From the NCBI GenBank assembly GCA_009746045.1, contig RPFO01000579.1, positions 1 to 62,000 on the forward strand: a stretch of 62,000 bases of DNA, given 5' to 3'. The position numbers were made by a program, and so were the translations under genes. The notes under the pieces were generated by a model. That model was not told the origin of the DNA, made no database searches, and saw only the letters and a program-made list of their open reading frames with translations. The number at the start of each line of letters is the position of its first letter. Within the stretch, counting starts at the first letter, position 1. This document shows positions 21,201 through 29,927 of this stretch, piece by piece. The DNA is from Mesostigma viride (Eukaryota > Streptophyta > Mesostigmatophyceae > Mesostigmatales > Mesostigmataceae).

Positions 21201-23788
21201 GAAAAAAAATACGCACTGCGTATTTTTTGCGTATTTTTTGCGTATTGCGTATTTTTTGCGTATTTTTTGCGTATTTTTTGCGTATTTTTTGCGTATGAAC
21301 CGCGTTCGAAGTAGCTTCTGGCATCATTTTGGACGGCACGTGGAGCCGGAACTAGACTGTATCTAGGCGACCTGGAACTCCGCGACAAATAAACGACATG
21401 CAGGTGCCAAGCTGGCCGTGCATGTACGACTGTACGTGCATTGCTGCAGATTGCTGCGTGTCGGACTAGGGTCTAGGAGACGAAGGACGAGGAAATTAGG
21501 TGACGAAGTTATGTTGTCTGCCAACAAGGGCGCGCATCTGGCACCTAACATTTAATCGTAGCACAATTGACATCCAGGCACCATGGCTAGCGACGGTGAT
21601 GGTGCGGGTCTATGGAACACGATGATGATGGGGCCGACGAGATGCAGGCCGTATTCGAGACTGTCTGGACACACATCGTGAAAGAACAGACTCTCAACAA
21701 GAAAGGGCAGCCGACAGGTAACTACAAGCTAAGTGACGTGCACACTTTTGGATGCAGAATTCTCGGGTTCTACCACCCGAGCAAGGCTAGCACCCGCCAT
21801 ATCATGGGCGCTACGTACGCGAAGGAGGCAAGAGTGAGCGAGTGCAAGAGGCCGCCGGAGGCATTACGTCGCAGGCTGCGGGGTATTTGGTGTGACTCGC
21901 GATGCACATAAATGCCTTATTTAGCCATGCAGGCTGCTGCTAGCCAGCCACCGTACCATATGTGTTAATGGTTTAGGGAAGCTGGGTCGGGTTGCTGGCA
22001 TGCATGGTATCCTGCACGCTAGCCACATTGTTGGCAGCCCGTATGGATTCTTGCTTCATGTAGATCAATATTGCATGGTGGCCTACCACGAGTAGGCAAG
22101 ATGTCTGTTTCTGGCACAATGTCTTATTACTTTTGGCAAGTTGGCCGACTGACCGTGTGCTATTTACAGACATTATTAATAACAACAGATGTACAATGCT
22201 TGTATTTGTAGGCATGCAGCGACGGCAACGGCAATATTATGTGATGATGTGTTAAATAAAGGCAAGTGGTGTTGCAAGAACACAAAAAAAACATGCCTGA
22301 TTGGTCAGAATGTTGAAGAACCCCCTGAACCATGCAAAAAACAGCATTTTCAAGAGTCCCCGTATGATTTGCGTATTATACCCCGTATGGCGTATTATAC
22401 ACCATACCCATGGGCCCCGTATGGTTGCGTATTGCGTATGGCTGTACACTGAGTACAGTGCAAAGACAAATACAAGACATTGCAGCACGGTGCAACGGTC
22501 GGCAAGAGCCAACAACCCGCAGCACAGACAGTAGTGCCACAAATGCCCAGGGCTGGCAGATACTGACTGAATCAATATTGCTGCGCAGTAGATTACGCAC
22601 AACCATATCCTGGACAACCATGATTACGAACCCAACCAACAATCACCCACCAATTGGCATTGGGCTGCATGCATGCTCGCGTTATGGGCTGCGAGCCTTA
22701 TCAGCTGAGAACTTTGTGGGCGTGAGCGTGCTCTATAGCTCACGAAAATGAAGAAACAAACAATTCAAAAATTAACAAAGTCGCTATCACGAGCCCAAAA
22801 CAGTCGTATTGCCTCTTGAAAGTGTCGTATTGCCTCTTGAAGGTGAGGACTCATGCTCACGTGTCAGACCCGGTCTACGTGTATAAATGCATGCTACATA
22901 CAACATGTATACACATTCGAAATTCGTTGCTGCTGCATTTACTTGTAGTTGTATGCTAGTGTTGGCCATGAGGATTCTTTTCTTTGCGGTCCTTAAACTC
23001 TTTATCTGGTTTTCCTGATGTTGCATGCCGATCACACAGTCTCCAAGGCTAGCCGGTTATCATTCTCAATACATATATATCCATTGATAATTATAAAATC
23101 AATTACGAATCGAGATGAGAACGGCATGCAACATAAGGAAAGCCCTGAAAAGAGGGACAACCCTAAAGAAAATATAAGCGGACACACGAGCTTGCAAGCA
23201 AGGAATCATCAAGCCAAAACAAGATTGAACATATATGTGATGCTGATAGTGTGGAATATGCGCGTGCCTTATTTAATCTCTGTGCGCAGGCTCCGCTTTG
23301 TCTACACCGTTGCGTCGGTGCTGGGACTCGTCACCATGGGCTCCTCCCTCCTGCTCCTCCACTGGGGCCTAGACTACTACAACACGCACGGCTTCCTGAA
23401 CAAGCTGGGCCTGGCATCACCCTCCTACGGCCAAGTCCAATCCGCGATCTACCTGTGCGTGTCCGTGTCCGACTTCCTGACCGTCTTCGCGGCGCGCACG
23501 ACGGGGTCGTTCCTGTCCATGCGGCCCGCGCTGTTGCTGCTGGCGGCCGGATGCCTGTCCATGTTCATCTCCACCGTGTTTGCGTGTGTGTGGCCGTTCG
23601 GGGAGGGCATGGAGGGCCTCCACTGGTCCTGGGTAGTCTTTGTGTGGGTCTACTGCGTCATCGTGTTCTTCATTCAGGACGCGTGCAAGGTGATCCTGTA
23701 CCGCGTTTACTACAAGTACTTCTTCAAGAAGCCGAATGCGGTCAAGCGGCCAGTCGCGGAGGCGCATCATGATCTGGCCACTAGCTAG
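8591..23788 (+). CDS. plasma-membrane P-type (P3A) H+-ATPase, seven exons
   Basis: Exons are 8591-9289, 12757-12939, 14298-14579, 16011-16605, 17809-17984, 19649-20130 and 23290-23788. All introns are GT-AG and the phases fit, giving 972 codons including TAG. The product is a proton-pumping P3A ATPase that energises the plasma membrane. The TGES actuator loop is in exon 2. The phosphorylation motif CSDKTGTLT (Asp about 408) and the KGAPQ nucleotide-binding motif are in exon 4. The hinge MTGDGVNDAP (about 667-676) and the M6 LNDG acidic residue, which corresponds to the proton-binding Asp of plant pumps, are in exon 6. Exon 7 holds M7-M10. IPIAMELVCTTTMALGSR in M4 is the algal/protist variant. 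The C-tail is only about 25 residues and lacks the plant 14-3-3-binding regulatory domain. ATG 8591 is the first in-frame Met. Introns total about 12 kb. Confidence 0.93.
9348..9380 (+). repeat. decoy copy of exon 1 end and 5' splice site
   Basis: gctgggcccgggggacct (9348-9365) repeats the exon 1 tail gctggtcccgggggacct (9271-9288). Both are followed by GT, so the copy preserves a potential donor 77 bp downstream of the real one. Confidence 0.8.
10151..10400 (+). repeat. 50-bp tandem repeat, five copies (ATPase intron 1)
   Basis: Units beginning gcagctctgcttgt and containing gtcacgtgcc repeat at exact 50-bp spacing with a few substitutions. Confidence 0.92.
10570..11157 (+). repeat. 47-bp tandem repeat, about twelve copies (ATPase intron 1)
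   Basis: Units contain gtgcttccatttccct and ctccaagttt. Spacing is 47 bp (for example 10744 to 10791). The first and last copies are more diverged than the central ones. Confidence 0.93.
11158..12756. other. remainder of ATPase intron 1
   Basis: No coding potential was recognised. Pyrimidine-rich sequence increases from about 12470 to the acceptor at 12756. Confidence 0.6.
12757..12939 (+). CDS. H+-ATPase exon 2 (actuator domain, TGES)
   Basis: The acceptor CTCAG lies just before 12757. It encodes VLLAAGAAVPADVRI ... SLTGESLPV ... VVELT and ends at donor GTGTGT (12940). Sixty-one codons, phase 0 to phase 0. Confidence 0.92.
12960..13560 (+). repeat. 12-bp GTAGTGGGTTGT-type array between copies of exon 2 end (ATPase intron 2)
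   Basis: About forty degenerate units of gtgggttgtgtag/gtgggttgtctag fill the start of the intron. The array is bracketed by copies of the exon 2 tail: the exon itself has ggtggagggcgtggtg at 12915, and copies start at 12979 (64 bp away) and 13546. The unit resembles the donor region gtgtgtggt, so the array may have grown from the splice junction. Confidence 0.85.
14163..14205 (+). repeat. decoy 3' splice site and exon 3 head
   Basis: accctgcagggcg...ttctttggc occurs at 14167-14195 and again at the real acceptor and exon start (14290-14318), 123 bp further on. The copy keeps a CAG acceptor and could act as a cryptic 3' splice site. Confidence 0.8.
14298..14579 (+). CDS. H+-ATPase exon 3 (M3-M4)
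   Basis: It begins GANTFFGKTASL after CTGCAG and ends ...RKLAAKDA at donor GTACGT (14580). It contains two hydrophobic helices and the IPIAME segment. Exactly 94 codons. Confidence 0.92.
14636..14656 (+). repeat. perfect copy of exon 3 end and 5' splice site
   Basis: The 21 bp ending in ccgtacgt at 14565-14585 are repeated without change at 14636-14656, so the GTACGT donor is duplicated 71 bp downstream. Confidence 0.9.
14862..15140 (+). repeat. 69-70-bp tandem repeat, four copies (ATPase intron 3)
   Basis: Units start ccggcgcggcggatattg and are nearly identical. Starts are at 14862, 14932, 15001 and 15071, with a partial ccggc at 15141. Confidence 0.95.
15141..16010. other. remainder of ATPase intron 3
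   Basis: No gene signal. The last 110 bp are pyrimidine-rich with GCCCGCC repeats leading to the acceptor CATTCAG. Confidence 0.6.
16011..16605 (+). CDS. H+-ATPase exon 4 (P and N domains)
   Basis: It begins IVSRLAAIEEVAGMNM, carries CSDKTGTLTLNKM and KGAPQVVLK, and ends in ITG with donor GTGGGT (16606). 595 nt, leaving one base of a split Gly codon. Confidence 0.93.
16677..16712 (+). repeat. decoy copy of exon 4 end and 5' splice site
   Basis: tgcgtggac..caagatgatcacgggtg (16677-16704) repeats the exon 4 tail (16581-16608), 96 bp upstream, with two substitutions in the exon part. The potential donor GT is retained but the following GGGT is changed. Confidence 0.85.
16713..17808. other. remainder of ATPase intron 4
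   Basis: It holds a short hairpin (gcaaagg...cctttgc near 16826-16845) and two copies of gtatactaaaggggag (16735 and 16860). From 17465 to 17715 there are degenerate 9-bp ctccaccct and about 27-bp gccaccctaatcgag repeats, then CA-rich sequence before the acceptor. Confidence 0.6.
17809..17984 (+). CDS. H+-ATPase exon 5
   Basis: It completes the split Gly and encodes GDHAAIAMETMRLMGCG ... EEADGFAQ. The donor is GTGGGT at 17985. The intron that follows holds several degenerate copies of its 3' end. Confidence 0.92.
18382..18525 (+). other. dispersed repeat with conserved peptide (copy 1)
   Basis: The sequence reads ...RQMVRKDRWQVVMKETTP..., matched by the minus-strand copy at 34690-34813 (GQMTRKEKWQEVMKDTNP). 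The match holds at peptide level better than at DNA level, so this is probably a fragment of a protein-coding repeat, perhaps a transposable element. The family was not recognised. Confidence 0.5.
18621..18672 (+). repeat. dispersed hairpin motif, copy 1
   Basis: ctgagggcttatgctca leads into CACGTGAC-GCA-GTCACGTG, a perfect 8-bp-arm inverted repeat, then tctattaattaattaa. Other copies are near 22843, 34358, 56323 and 58137. Confidence 0.85.
19100..19230 (+). repeat. G-rich low-complexity tract (ATPase intron 5)
   Basis: Long runs of G broken by single C, A or T, with G-quadruplex potential on the coding strand. No protein is supported. Confidence 0.85.
19457..19550 (+). repeat. AT-rich dispersed element, left arm of inverted pair around exon 6
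   Basis: gtcgtggtatctcttgt through ctgatgtaagt matches the reverse complement of 20225-20298 at roughly 87% identity by eye over 75 bp. Confidence 0.8.
19649..20130 (+). CDS. H+-ATPase exon 6 (hinge, M5-M6)
   Basis: It begins VFPEHKFLLVEALRQKGY, carries MTGDGVNDAPALKRADIGIA and LNDGACISIAYDRVKPSEYP, and ends two bases into an Arg codon at donor GTGGGC (20131). Imperfect inverted repeats flank it (19457-19532 and 20225-20300). Confidence 0.93.
20160..20300 (-). repeat. AT-rich dispersed element, right arm of inverted pair around exon 6
   Basis: It is the reverse-orientation partner of 19457-19550. Its left half (aatatatat...actactat...aaattagaataactta) also resembles 24290-24345 and more weakly 23075-23130. 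Confidence 0.75.
21111..22461. mobile_element. non-autonomous TIR DNA transposon in ATPase intron 6
   Basis: The left end cagtcagtgaacagccatacg and the reverse complement of the right end (ctcagtgtacagccatacg) form terminal inverted repeats. A TACAGT start is suggestive of a Tc1/mariner-like TA target but is not proven. Subterminal regions carry palindromes built on atacggcgtataatacgccgtat (21136-21158) and a 12-bp gcgtattttttg array (21225-21295); the right end repeats gcgtat and cgtatgg motifs. No transposase domain is seen; a 99-aa ORF lies inside. Confidence 0.72.
21612..21911 (+). CDS. hypothetical 99-aa ORF inside the intronic transposon
   Basis: It starts with an acidic stretch and continues with a hydrophobic/basic region containing FGCRILGFYHPSKAS and a basic C-terminus. 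No catalytic motif could be recognised. It lies between the two TIRs, so it may be a relic of a transposon gene, a captured host fragment or chance. An ATG at 21583 in another frame is shorter. Confidence 0.25.
   Translation: MEHDDDGADEMQAVFETVWTHIVKEQTLNKKGQPTGNYKLSDVHTFGCRILGFYHPSKASTRHIMGATYAKEARVSECKRPPEALRRRLRGIWCDSRCT
22843..22868 (+). repeat. dispersed hairpin motif, partial copy 2
   Basis: tgaggactcatgctcacgtg matches the shared left flank (19 of 20 bases with copy 3) but lacks the right hairpin arm. Confidence 0.6.
22970..23130 (+). repeat. AT-rich dispersed element upstream of the last ATPase exon
   Basis: ttgcatgccgatcac...ttatcattctcaatacatatatat aligns in the same orientation with 24250-24300 downstream of the last exon. 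Confidence 0.7.
23290..23788 (+). CDS. H+-ATPase exon 7 (M7-M10 and C-tail)
   Basis: It follows acceptor GTGCGCAG and begins LRFVYTVASVLGLV. Hydrophobic helices follow, and the tail KYFFKKPNAVKRPVAE... ends at TAG 23786-23788. Confidence 0.93.
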
Positions 23789-24534
23789 GCGTCCCCCGCT
23801 CCTCCCCGGCCCCCGCTGGCAAATCCCCCTTTCCCCCCGTTGGCAACAAACAAGCGACTACCATGCGAACCATATGATTCGACCTACTGCAATGGATGTA
23901 GCAGGTCTGCCACGCACAAGCATAGTACATATGGATATGGATGGATGGAATATGAAGCCTTGTATTGTGCGTGCATGTAAGCTGAACATATTGGTGTATA
24001 TGTGATATGAAGTGTTTATATTCGTGCATGCCCTTCCTTGTGTTGGCTCATATCATAGATGTTTTTGTCTGGGTTTTACCTGGTGCCTAGGTCACAGAAC
24101 TTTCCTTTTCTATTGCGTTCTTCGCATGCCTTGGGAACATTTTAACTTTCTCAATCAATATATTTAGCTCCTCCTAATTCTTGCATGCCTGTGTCAGAAT
24201 ACTATTATTATTTTCTTTAGAGTTCTTCTTCTTTGAGGGGTTTCCTTATGTTGCATGCCCATCTCACCTCTGTCATTTATCATTCTCAATGAATATATAT
24301 ACTACTATTAAAATTATAATTACTTGCATCGAAGCGGAAGGCGCCAAAACATGAAGTGAGACAACTATGCCTGGACGCATGTATGGCGATCCGACGCCGT
24401 GGAAGGACTAGGGTAGTTCAATGTCTGAGAGGAAAGACGCGAAGGCCGCGGGAGCCGCGTGGCTATCTCTAGGAAGACCTCCATGAAGGGAGAGGTACAG
24501 AGGGCAAGGAAGGTTTATTATAGGGAAAACACAC
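23789..24534. other. 3' flank of the ATPase gene
   Basis: It contains the ATPase 3' UTR and the second direct copy of the AT-rich dispersed element (about 24210-24360). No convincing polyadenylation signal was singled out and no gene is evident. Confidence 0.6.
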
Positions 24535-25635
24535 ATGCACACATACACACACATACACACACCACCACCACCACCACCACCACCACCACCACCACCACCA
24601 CCACCACCACCACCACCACCACCACCACCACCACCACCACCACCACCACCACCACCACCACCACCACCACCACCACCACCACACCACCACCACCACCACC
24701 ACCACCACCACCACCACCACCACCACCACCACCACCACCACCACCACCACCACCACCACCACCACCACCACCACCACCACCACCACCACCACCACCACCA
24801 CCACCACCACCACCACCACCACCACCACCACCACCACCACCACCACCACCACCACCACCACCACCACCACCACCACACCACCACCACCACCACCACCACC
24901 ACCACCACCACCACCACCACCACCACCACCACCACCACCACCACCACCACCACCACCACCACCACCACCACCACCACACCACCACCACCACCACCACCAC
25001 CACCACCACCACCACCACCACCACCACCACCACCACCACCACCACCACCACCACCACCACCACCACCACCACCACCACCACCACCACCACCACCACCACC
25101 ACCACCACCACCACCACCACCACCACCACCACCACCACCACCACCACCACACCACCACCACCACCACCACCACCACCACCACCACCACCACCACCACCAC
25201 CACCACCACCACCACCACCACCACCACCACCACCACCACACCACCACCACCACCACCACCACCACCACCACCACCACCACCACCACCACCACCACACCAC
25301 CACCACCACCACCACCACCACCACCACCACCACCACCACCACCACCACCACCACACCACCACCACCACCACCACCACCACCACCACACCACCACCACCAC
25401 CACCACCACCACCACCACCACCACCACCACCACCACCACCACCACCACCACCACCACCACCACCACCACCACCACCACCACCACCACCACCACCACCACC
25501 ACCACACCACCACCACCACCACCACACCACCACCACCACCACCACCACCACCACCACCACACCACCACCACCACCACCACCACCACCACCACCACCACCA
25601 CCACCACCACCACCACCACCACCACCACCACCACC

Positions 25636-25678
<43 letters not shown>

Positions 25679-25978
25679 ACCCCCCACCACCCCCCCACCC
25701 CCCCACCCACCCCACCCACCCCCCACCCCACCCCCACCCCCCACCCACCCACCCACCCACCCACCCACCCACCCACCCACCCACCCACCCACCCACCCAC
25801 CCACCCACCCACCCACCCACCCACCCACCCCCACCCACCCACCCACCCACCCACCCACCCACCCACCCACCCACCCACCCACCCACCCACCCACCCACCC
25901 ACCCACCCACCCACCCACCCACCCACCCACCCACCCACCCACCCACCCACCCACCCACCCACCCACCCACCCACCCAC

Positions 25979-26021
<43 letters not shown>

Positions 26022-26040
26022 GCAGCAGCAGCAGCAGCAG
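24535..26040. repeat. 1.5-kb compound microsatellite: CA, CAC, C, CCCA, CCG, CAG
   Basis: Blocks follow in order: acacacat (to 24560), (CAC)n with about a dozen CACACC phase slips (to about 25637), poly-C (to about 25680), (CCCA)n (to 25980), (CCG)n (to 26020) and (CAG)n (to 26040). All six frames stay open for about 500 codons, but the predicted homopolymer proteins have no support. The opposite strand is G-rich. Confidence 0.97.
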
Positions 26041-27125
26041 TAGTCGTATTCCGCCATATCGAGCTGAAAAACAGCGATATTTGCTGGGCAGGGCGGTGCC
26101 GGTATCTTTGGAAATATTGAGCGATAGCTGCAGAAAATTATATCAGCGTGTTTGTCTTCAAAAGACGAGTCTAATGCATCCAACCCGATGAAATTTCATG
26201 GCCGGAGTCAAAAGTTAGGAGCATTCTTGTGTATCGCATTCCGTCACCGCATTTTCCGAGATTTGAGTACCATAAGATTCGACTAGATCTAGCTTAGCGT
26301 TAGGTTAGTTCGATTACGCGGCTTCCTCCCCACCACCCATCCAACCTGGAATATGTGCTACATGATCCCCCAACGGAGACATGTTATAATTTAATTTAAT
26401 TTAATTTAAGACTCGACAAAAATTTACACATTACTGCGTATTTATTTACAAGAATTTACACATTACTGCGTATTAGTTAATTAAAAATAATTTAATAAAT
26501 TAATTAAGGTACCGGCACGTGACACACTTCACGCGTACAAGTACTCTTAGCTGATATAGATATCGATGTGGCATAAGTGCTTCAGTGCATGCTGGGCTCA
26601 GTGGGCTGGGCCAAGGGAACCCGAGGGCAATGCAAGCTAGTTATTTCTACAGAAAAGCATGCAAGTATATACATGCAACTGACAATGATGATTTCATTTT
26701 CACGTGGCAGAAGGCAGTAACGGGAATTACCAAGAAACGAATATTGAGAGCCTACTGTACAAGCTACCCGTTGCAACCAATTACAATTAAAAATTAGCAA
26801 GTAGAGTACGCAACCAGAAACACTAAGAGACAACTATTCCTCGACGCAAGGCGGTCCAACGCCACTATTGATCAGATCAGATACAATGCAACACCCATCA
26901 TCGAAATCGACTTGTTCTGCCCTTCTGCCGCGCTGAGATGTTCTAATTGTTTTCTCTTTGGAGCAAATATGTCCTCCACCTATCTGCTTGTATGGTCTTC
27001 CTCCATAAAAGGTACAGATACACGAAAGCCGTGATACGTTGATATCTTGGTCACATAGTTTGTAAGAAAAGGAGAGAAGCCTAGAGCTTTATGCCACTTT
27101 GGACCATCCACCCTCGGAACCAGTT
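26041..27125. other. unassigned AT-rich intergenic region
   Basis: No gene recognised. There is a pentanucleotide taatt tract near 26390-26410 and a direct repeat of aatttacacattactgcgtatt (about 26430 and 26453). The segment near 26825-26870 resembles 24355-24400, linking it to the AT-rich dispersed family. Confidence 0.55.
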
Positions 27126-29213
27126 TTAGGATGCAGTCCCACATATTCCTTTCACCAATGGGAAAATCCTCTTCTCATCATCCTTCTCATCTTCCGCAAC
27201 TCGCACAATCCGGAACTTGCTCAAAATCTCGCTGTGCTGCTCTTTCGTTGGCCTCGTCAAGCCGCCACCCGCTTTCCCCCAAAACGTACTCGCCATTTTG
27301 ATGCTCGACACGTACAACGTCTGCACTTTCAGCGCCGCTAGTATCACCTCCAGGCACCGCAACAGCACCGTGCCATGCTTTTGCATCTGGGGGTCCGCCG
27401 CGAACAAGGGTACCTCCGCCAGCTGGCGACCGTAGACACGCACGACAGCTGTGGCGACAACCCCAGCCAAGGGGGTCAGGAGGGAGACTATAAGCGAGCC
27501 ACGGAACACAAACTTTTGACCCTTGATCTCGCAGCCCCGCTGCTTGACCGGCTCGCTCGCGTTCTGCGCCAGCATACTCTTCAGATCGCTGCTTTGGTCA
27601 TGGTACCTGTCCACGATCATGAAGAAATTCCGATTCAGCACCCGCACGCCTCCCGTCAGTGCATCGTCCTTCGGTTGGCGGTGCCCTCTGGGTTTTTCGA
27701 CCTCGGCAGCTTCCACCACTTGCACCGTGTACCCCTGATGCTGTGTGCGCCTCAAGAGAGCATCTAGGCTGGCGGCCGCGTCGGGATGCACCACGAGCCC
27801 TGCCTGATTCAGCGACCTGACCAACAACTCCGCTGGCATCTTCCCGCACCCTTGCAGGGTCAGACGGTCCCTGAGAGATCCCTCACACTCCTTTGAGCAG
27901 AACCAGACGCCTCCCGCGTGCACCGACTGCACTTTCTGCTGGCAGCCGAGGTGGTAGTTGCGCTGGCACCCGCAACAAACGCGGCCGTGCGCCGCCGCCT
28001 CCCCCTCGGGCAATAAAGCTTGTGTCTTGTCATCAAGACCTGCGATGCATGGCTGCCCGCACGTCCCGCAGGCAAGGTACCGAGGCTCCGCGCTCGTGGC
28101 CCCATATTCCATGGGGATAGGCTTTTGAATCGGTGGTCGTGGGGCTGGTTTGCCAGCATTCTCTTTGGGGGCCTTCTGAGGCCCCTCTATTGCTGCCTTC
28201 TGTGGCGGCCCGCCTGCCGCCGAGGGACCGGGCGGTGTCGCCACCTGTACCCCCGGGCCAGGATGCACTGCTGGCGCCTTGCCATCCAACATCCCAGGAA
28301 CAAGAGTGCCAGTACTATGCGGCGGGAGGGTGACCCCGGCATCCCCACCATTAACACGTGCACCGCCGGCCGGGAGTCGTGGCACGGGGGAGCGGGGGTC
28401 GACGGACGCCGTGGGGGCCGGCACCACATTTGTTGTGGGGGCACCACTTTCTTGCTGTGGGGGCCGTGGGCATTCATCAGCATGGGCATGGGATGGGCAG
28501 CAAGGTACAGGACAGGGCATCACCTGAGGCACCTGATGGGCATGGGCATCCGATGGGCAGTGGGGTACGGGAGGGGGAATTACATGGGAAAGCCCAGGGC
28601 CTTGCTCCAGCTGCCAGGCCTTCCTCTTGGCAGTTCTGCCGCTGGGCCCAACGGGAGTCGGTACAGTCGTCAAAGGAGGACCAGAAGGGGGTGGTGCTCG
28701 GGAGGTCCCCCCTGCAGGGGTTGGATCCTGTTTTCCTGGGCTGGGACCCTGTCGCCCACAAGCAGCTTGGTTGCCGCCGGGAAGGGGCGTGGAGACTTGG
28801 CAAGAGGAAGCAGTCCCGGCGACATTGGTGGGTGTCTGGCCGCCTACAGACGGTACAGGTAGTCCCGAGGAGTCCCGAGCGATACCGGGTTCGATAGGGG
28901 GTAGAGGATCCAGCCAACGCAAGTTTCCGTCGGACTTGAGCAGAAGGAACTCGTACTCCACAATGGGCAAACAACGCATGAATATTCCTACAGCAGTACC
29001 ACTAAATGAGGGTTCCAATTTACGTATGCGGGCATCCGGAGGCACGCGTGACAGCCGTGTCTCCACGGCCCGGAGGTTGCGGGCGTGCGGCTCGGTTGAG
29101 ATACCGCACTCCTGGCATATTTCGGCCTCGTTAAGAAATCGAGAGCCACCCCGGGAACTTTTACATTGTAGAAACCTTATCTCATCTCGAATCTTTGCTT
29201 TGATTTGAGCCAT
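27126..29213 (-). CDS. PHD-finger / GNAT-like protein (IDM1-type), intronless
   Basis: A 695-aa ORF starts at ATG 29213. Residues about 110-370 are Pro/Gly/Ala-rich and probably disordered. A PHD-type zinc finger spans about 382-443 with ligands in the order C382-x2-C385, C413-x2-C416, H421-x2-C424, C439-x3-C443 and the usual aromatic before the last pair (WFC). Residues about 525-680 resemble the GNAT domain of plant PHD-acetyltransferases: RVYGRQLAEVPLFAA matches the RxxG..xAExPL block, and MQKHGTVLLRCLE fits the acetyl-CoA loop QxxGxx. By family, such proteins read chromatin and acetylate histones in the nucleus; activity here is inferred. It is divergent from 29928-33500, which has a related C-terminus. 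Confidence 0.8.
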   Translation of the reverse strand: MAQIKAKIRDEIRFLQCKSSRGGSRFLNEAEICQECGISTEPHARNLRAVETRLSRVPPDARIRKLEPSFSGTAVGIFMRCLPIVEYEFLLLKSDGNLRWLDPLPPIEPGIARDSSGLPVPSVGGQTPTNVAGTASSCQVSTPLPGGNQAACGRQGPSPGKQDPTPAGGTSRAPPPSGPPLTTVPTPVGPSGRTAKRKAWQLEQGPGLSHVIPPPVPHCPSDAHAHQVPQVMPCPVPCCPSHAHADECPRPPQQESGAPTTNVVPAPTASVDPRSPVPRLPAGGARVNGGDAGVTLPPHSTGTLVPGMLDGKAPAVHPGPGVQVATPPGPSAAGGPPQKAAIEGPQKAPKENAGKPAPRPPIQKPIPMEYGATSAEPRYLACGTCGQPCIAGLDDKTQALLPEGEAAAHGRVCCGCQRNYHLGCQQKVQSVHAGGVWFCSKECEGSLRDRLTLQGCGKMPAELLVRSLNQAGLVVHPDAAASLDALLRRTQHQGYTVQVVEAAEVEKPRGHRQPKDDALTGGVRVLNRNFFMIVDRYHDQSSDLKSMLAQNASEPVKQRGCEIKGQKFVFRGSLIVSLLTPLAGVVATAVVRVYGRQLAEVPLFAADPQMQKHGTVLLRCLEVILAALKVQTLYVSSIKMASTFWGKAGGGLTRPTKEQHSEILSKFRIVRVAEDEKDDEKRIFPLVKGICGTAS

Positions 29214-29927
29214 AGGTGAGGCGATGAGCGCCTATCGCTTCTGCTGAAGGCTAGCCTGGCGTAACGTTTCTTCTTGCCTCGGCCACGCTCCAGATCATCA
29301 GAGGCCGCGCATTGGCATTTACAGATTTGCTTACGTTGACATCCAATGACATCCAACGCAAAAACGCCGGCCACAACACTAATGGGGCTTCCAATTAGAT
29401 GGCAGACGCAGCTCCAAACGAGCCTTGCGTGCACAGGTGAAGTCGACTGTTCATTATCTCCATTGAGCTATCGAAGCCAGCAAAGACACAAGCTATTTCG
29501 CCCGTGTAGATAGTACGAAGTGATGGCCCACGCCTCACCCTAATAATGTAGCTTCGCTCGCACGACCTTTACAAAACCTTGTGGGCATCTTCGCGCGACA
29601 TGTCGCAAGGAGCATTCCGCGCATTGGCGCAGACGCATCGGACGGTGCAGAGCAAGAGATGAGGGGGGCATGCCCGGCGCGGCGAGCGCGGAAGCCTCGA
29701 GAATCGCGCGATTTCCCGCCTAAAGAAGCGGGGCGCGGCGTGGAGGCCCGCTTGCGAAAACGTGTGCACTGAGGCATCAGGCAACATGGGTGCGTAAATG
29801 ATTGCTCAAGCTTCACACTAGTCCACAATGGCGTTGCCCACGTCCGATGTGGTGAGCCAATGTTGGTTTTGCCTTTCAGCTCGTGAGCGTCTGGTTTCTT
29901 CGGGTTCCAGCGCGAACAGCTGTCTAA
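29214..29927. promoter_or_regulatory. shared bidirectional promoter region
   Basis: A 714-bp gap separates the two divergent GNAT-like genes and includes a GC-rich core (29630-29765). Within it TTTCCCGCC at 29712-29720 matches the E2F site consensus TTTSSCGC. A pyrimidine-rich TTTGTCTGCAG at 29932-29942 could be a 3' splice site, in which case the plus-strand gene would have a non-coding or short coding first exon here. Confidence 0.5.

Noticed and set aside
24459-26183. Long homopolymer ORFs across the CAC/CCCA microsatellite
   Set aside because: All frames are open only because a trinucleotide repeat contains no stops; no domain or start context supports a protein.
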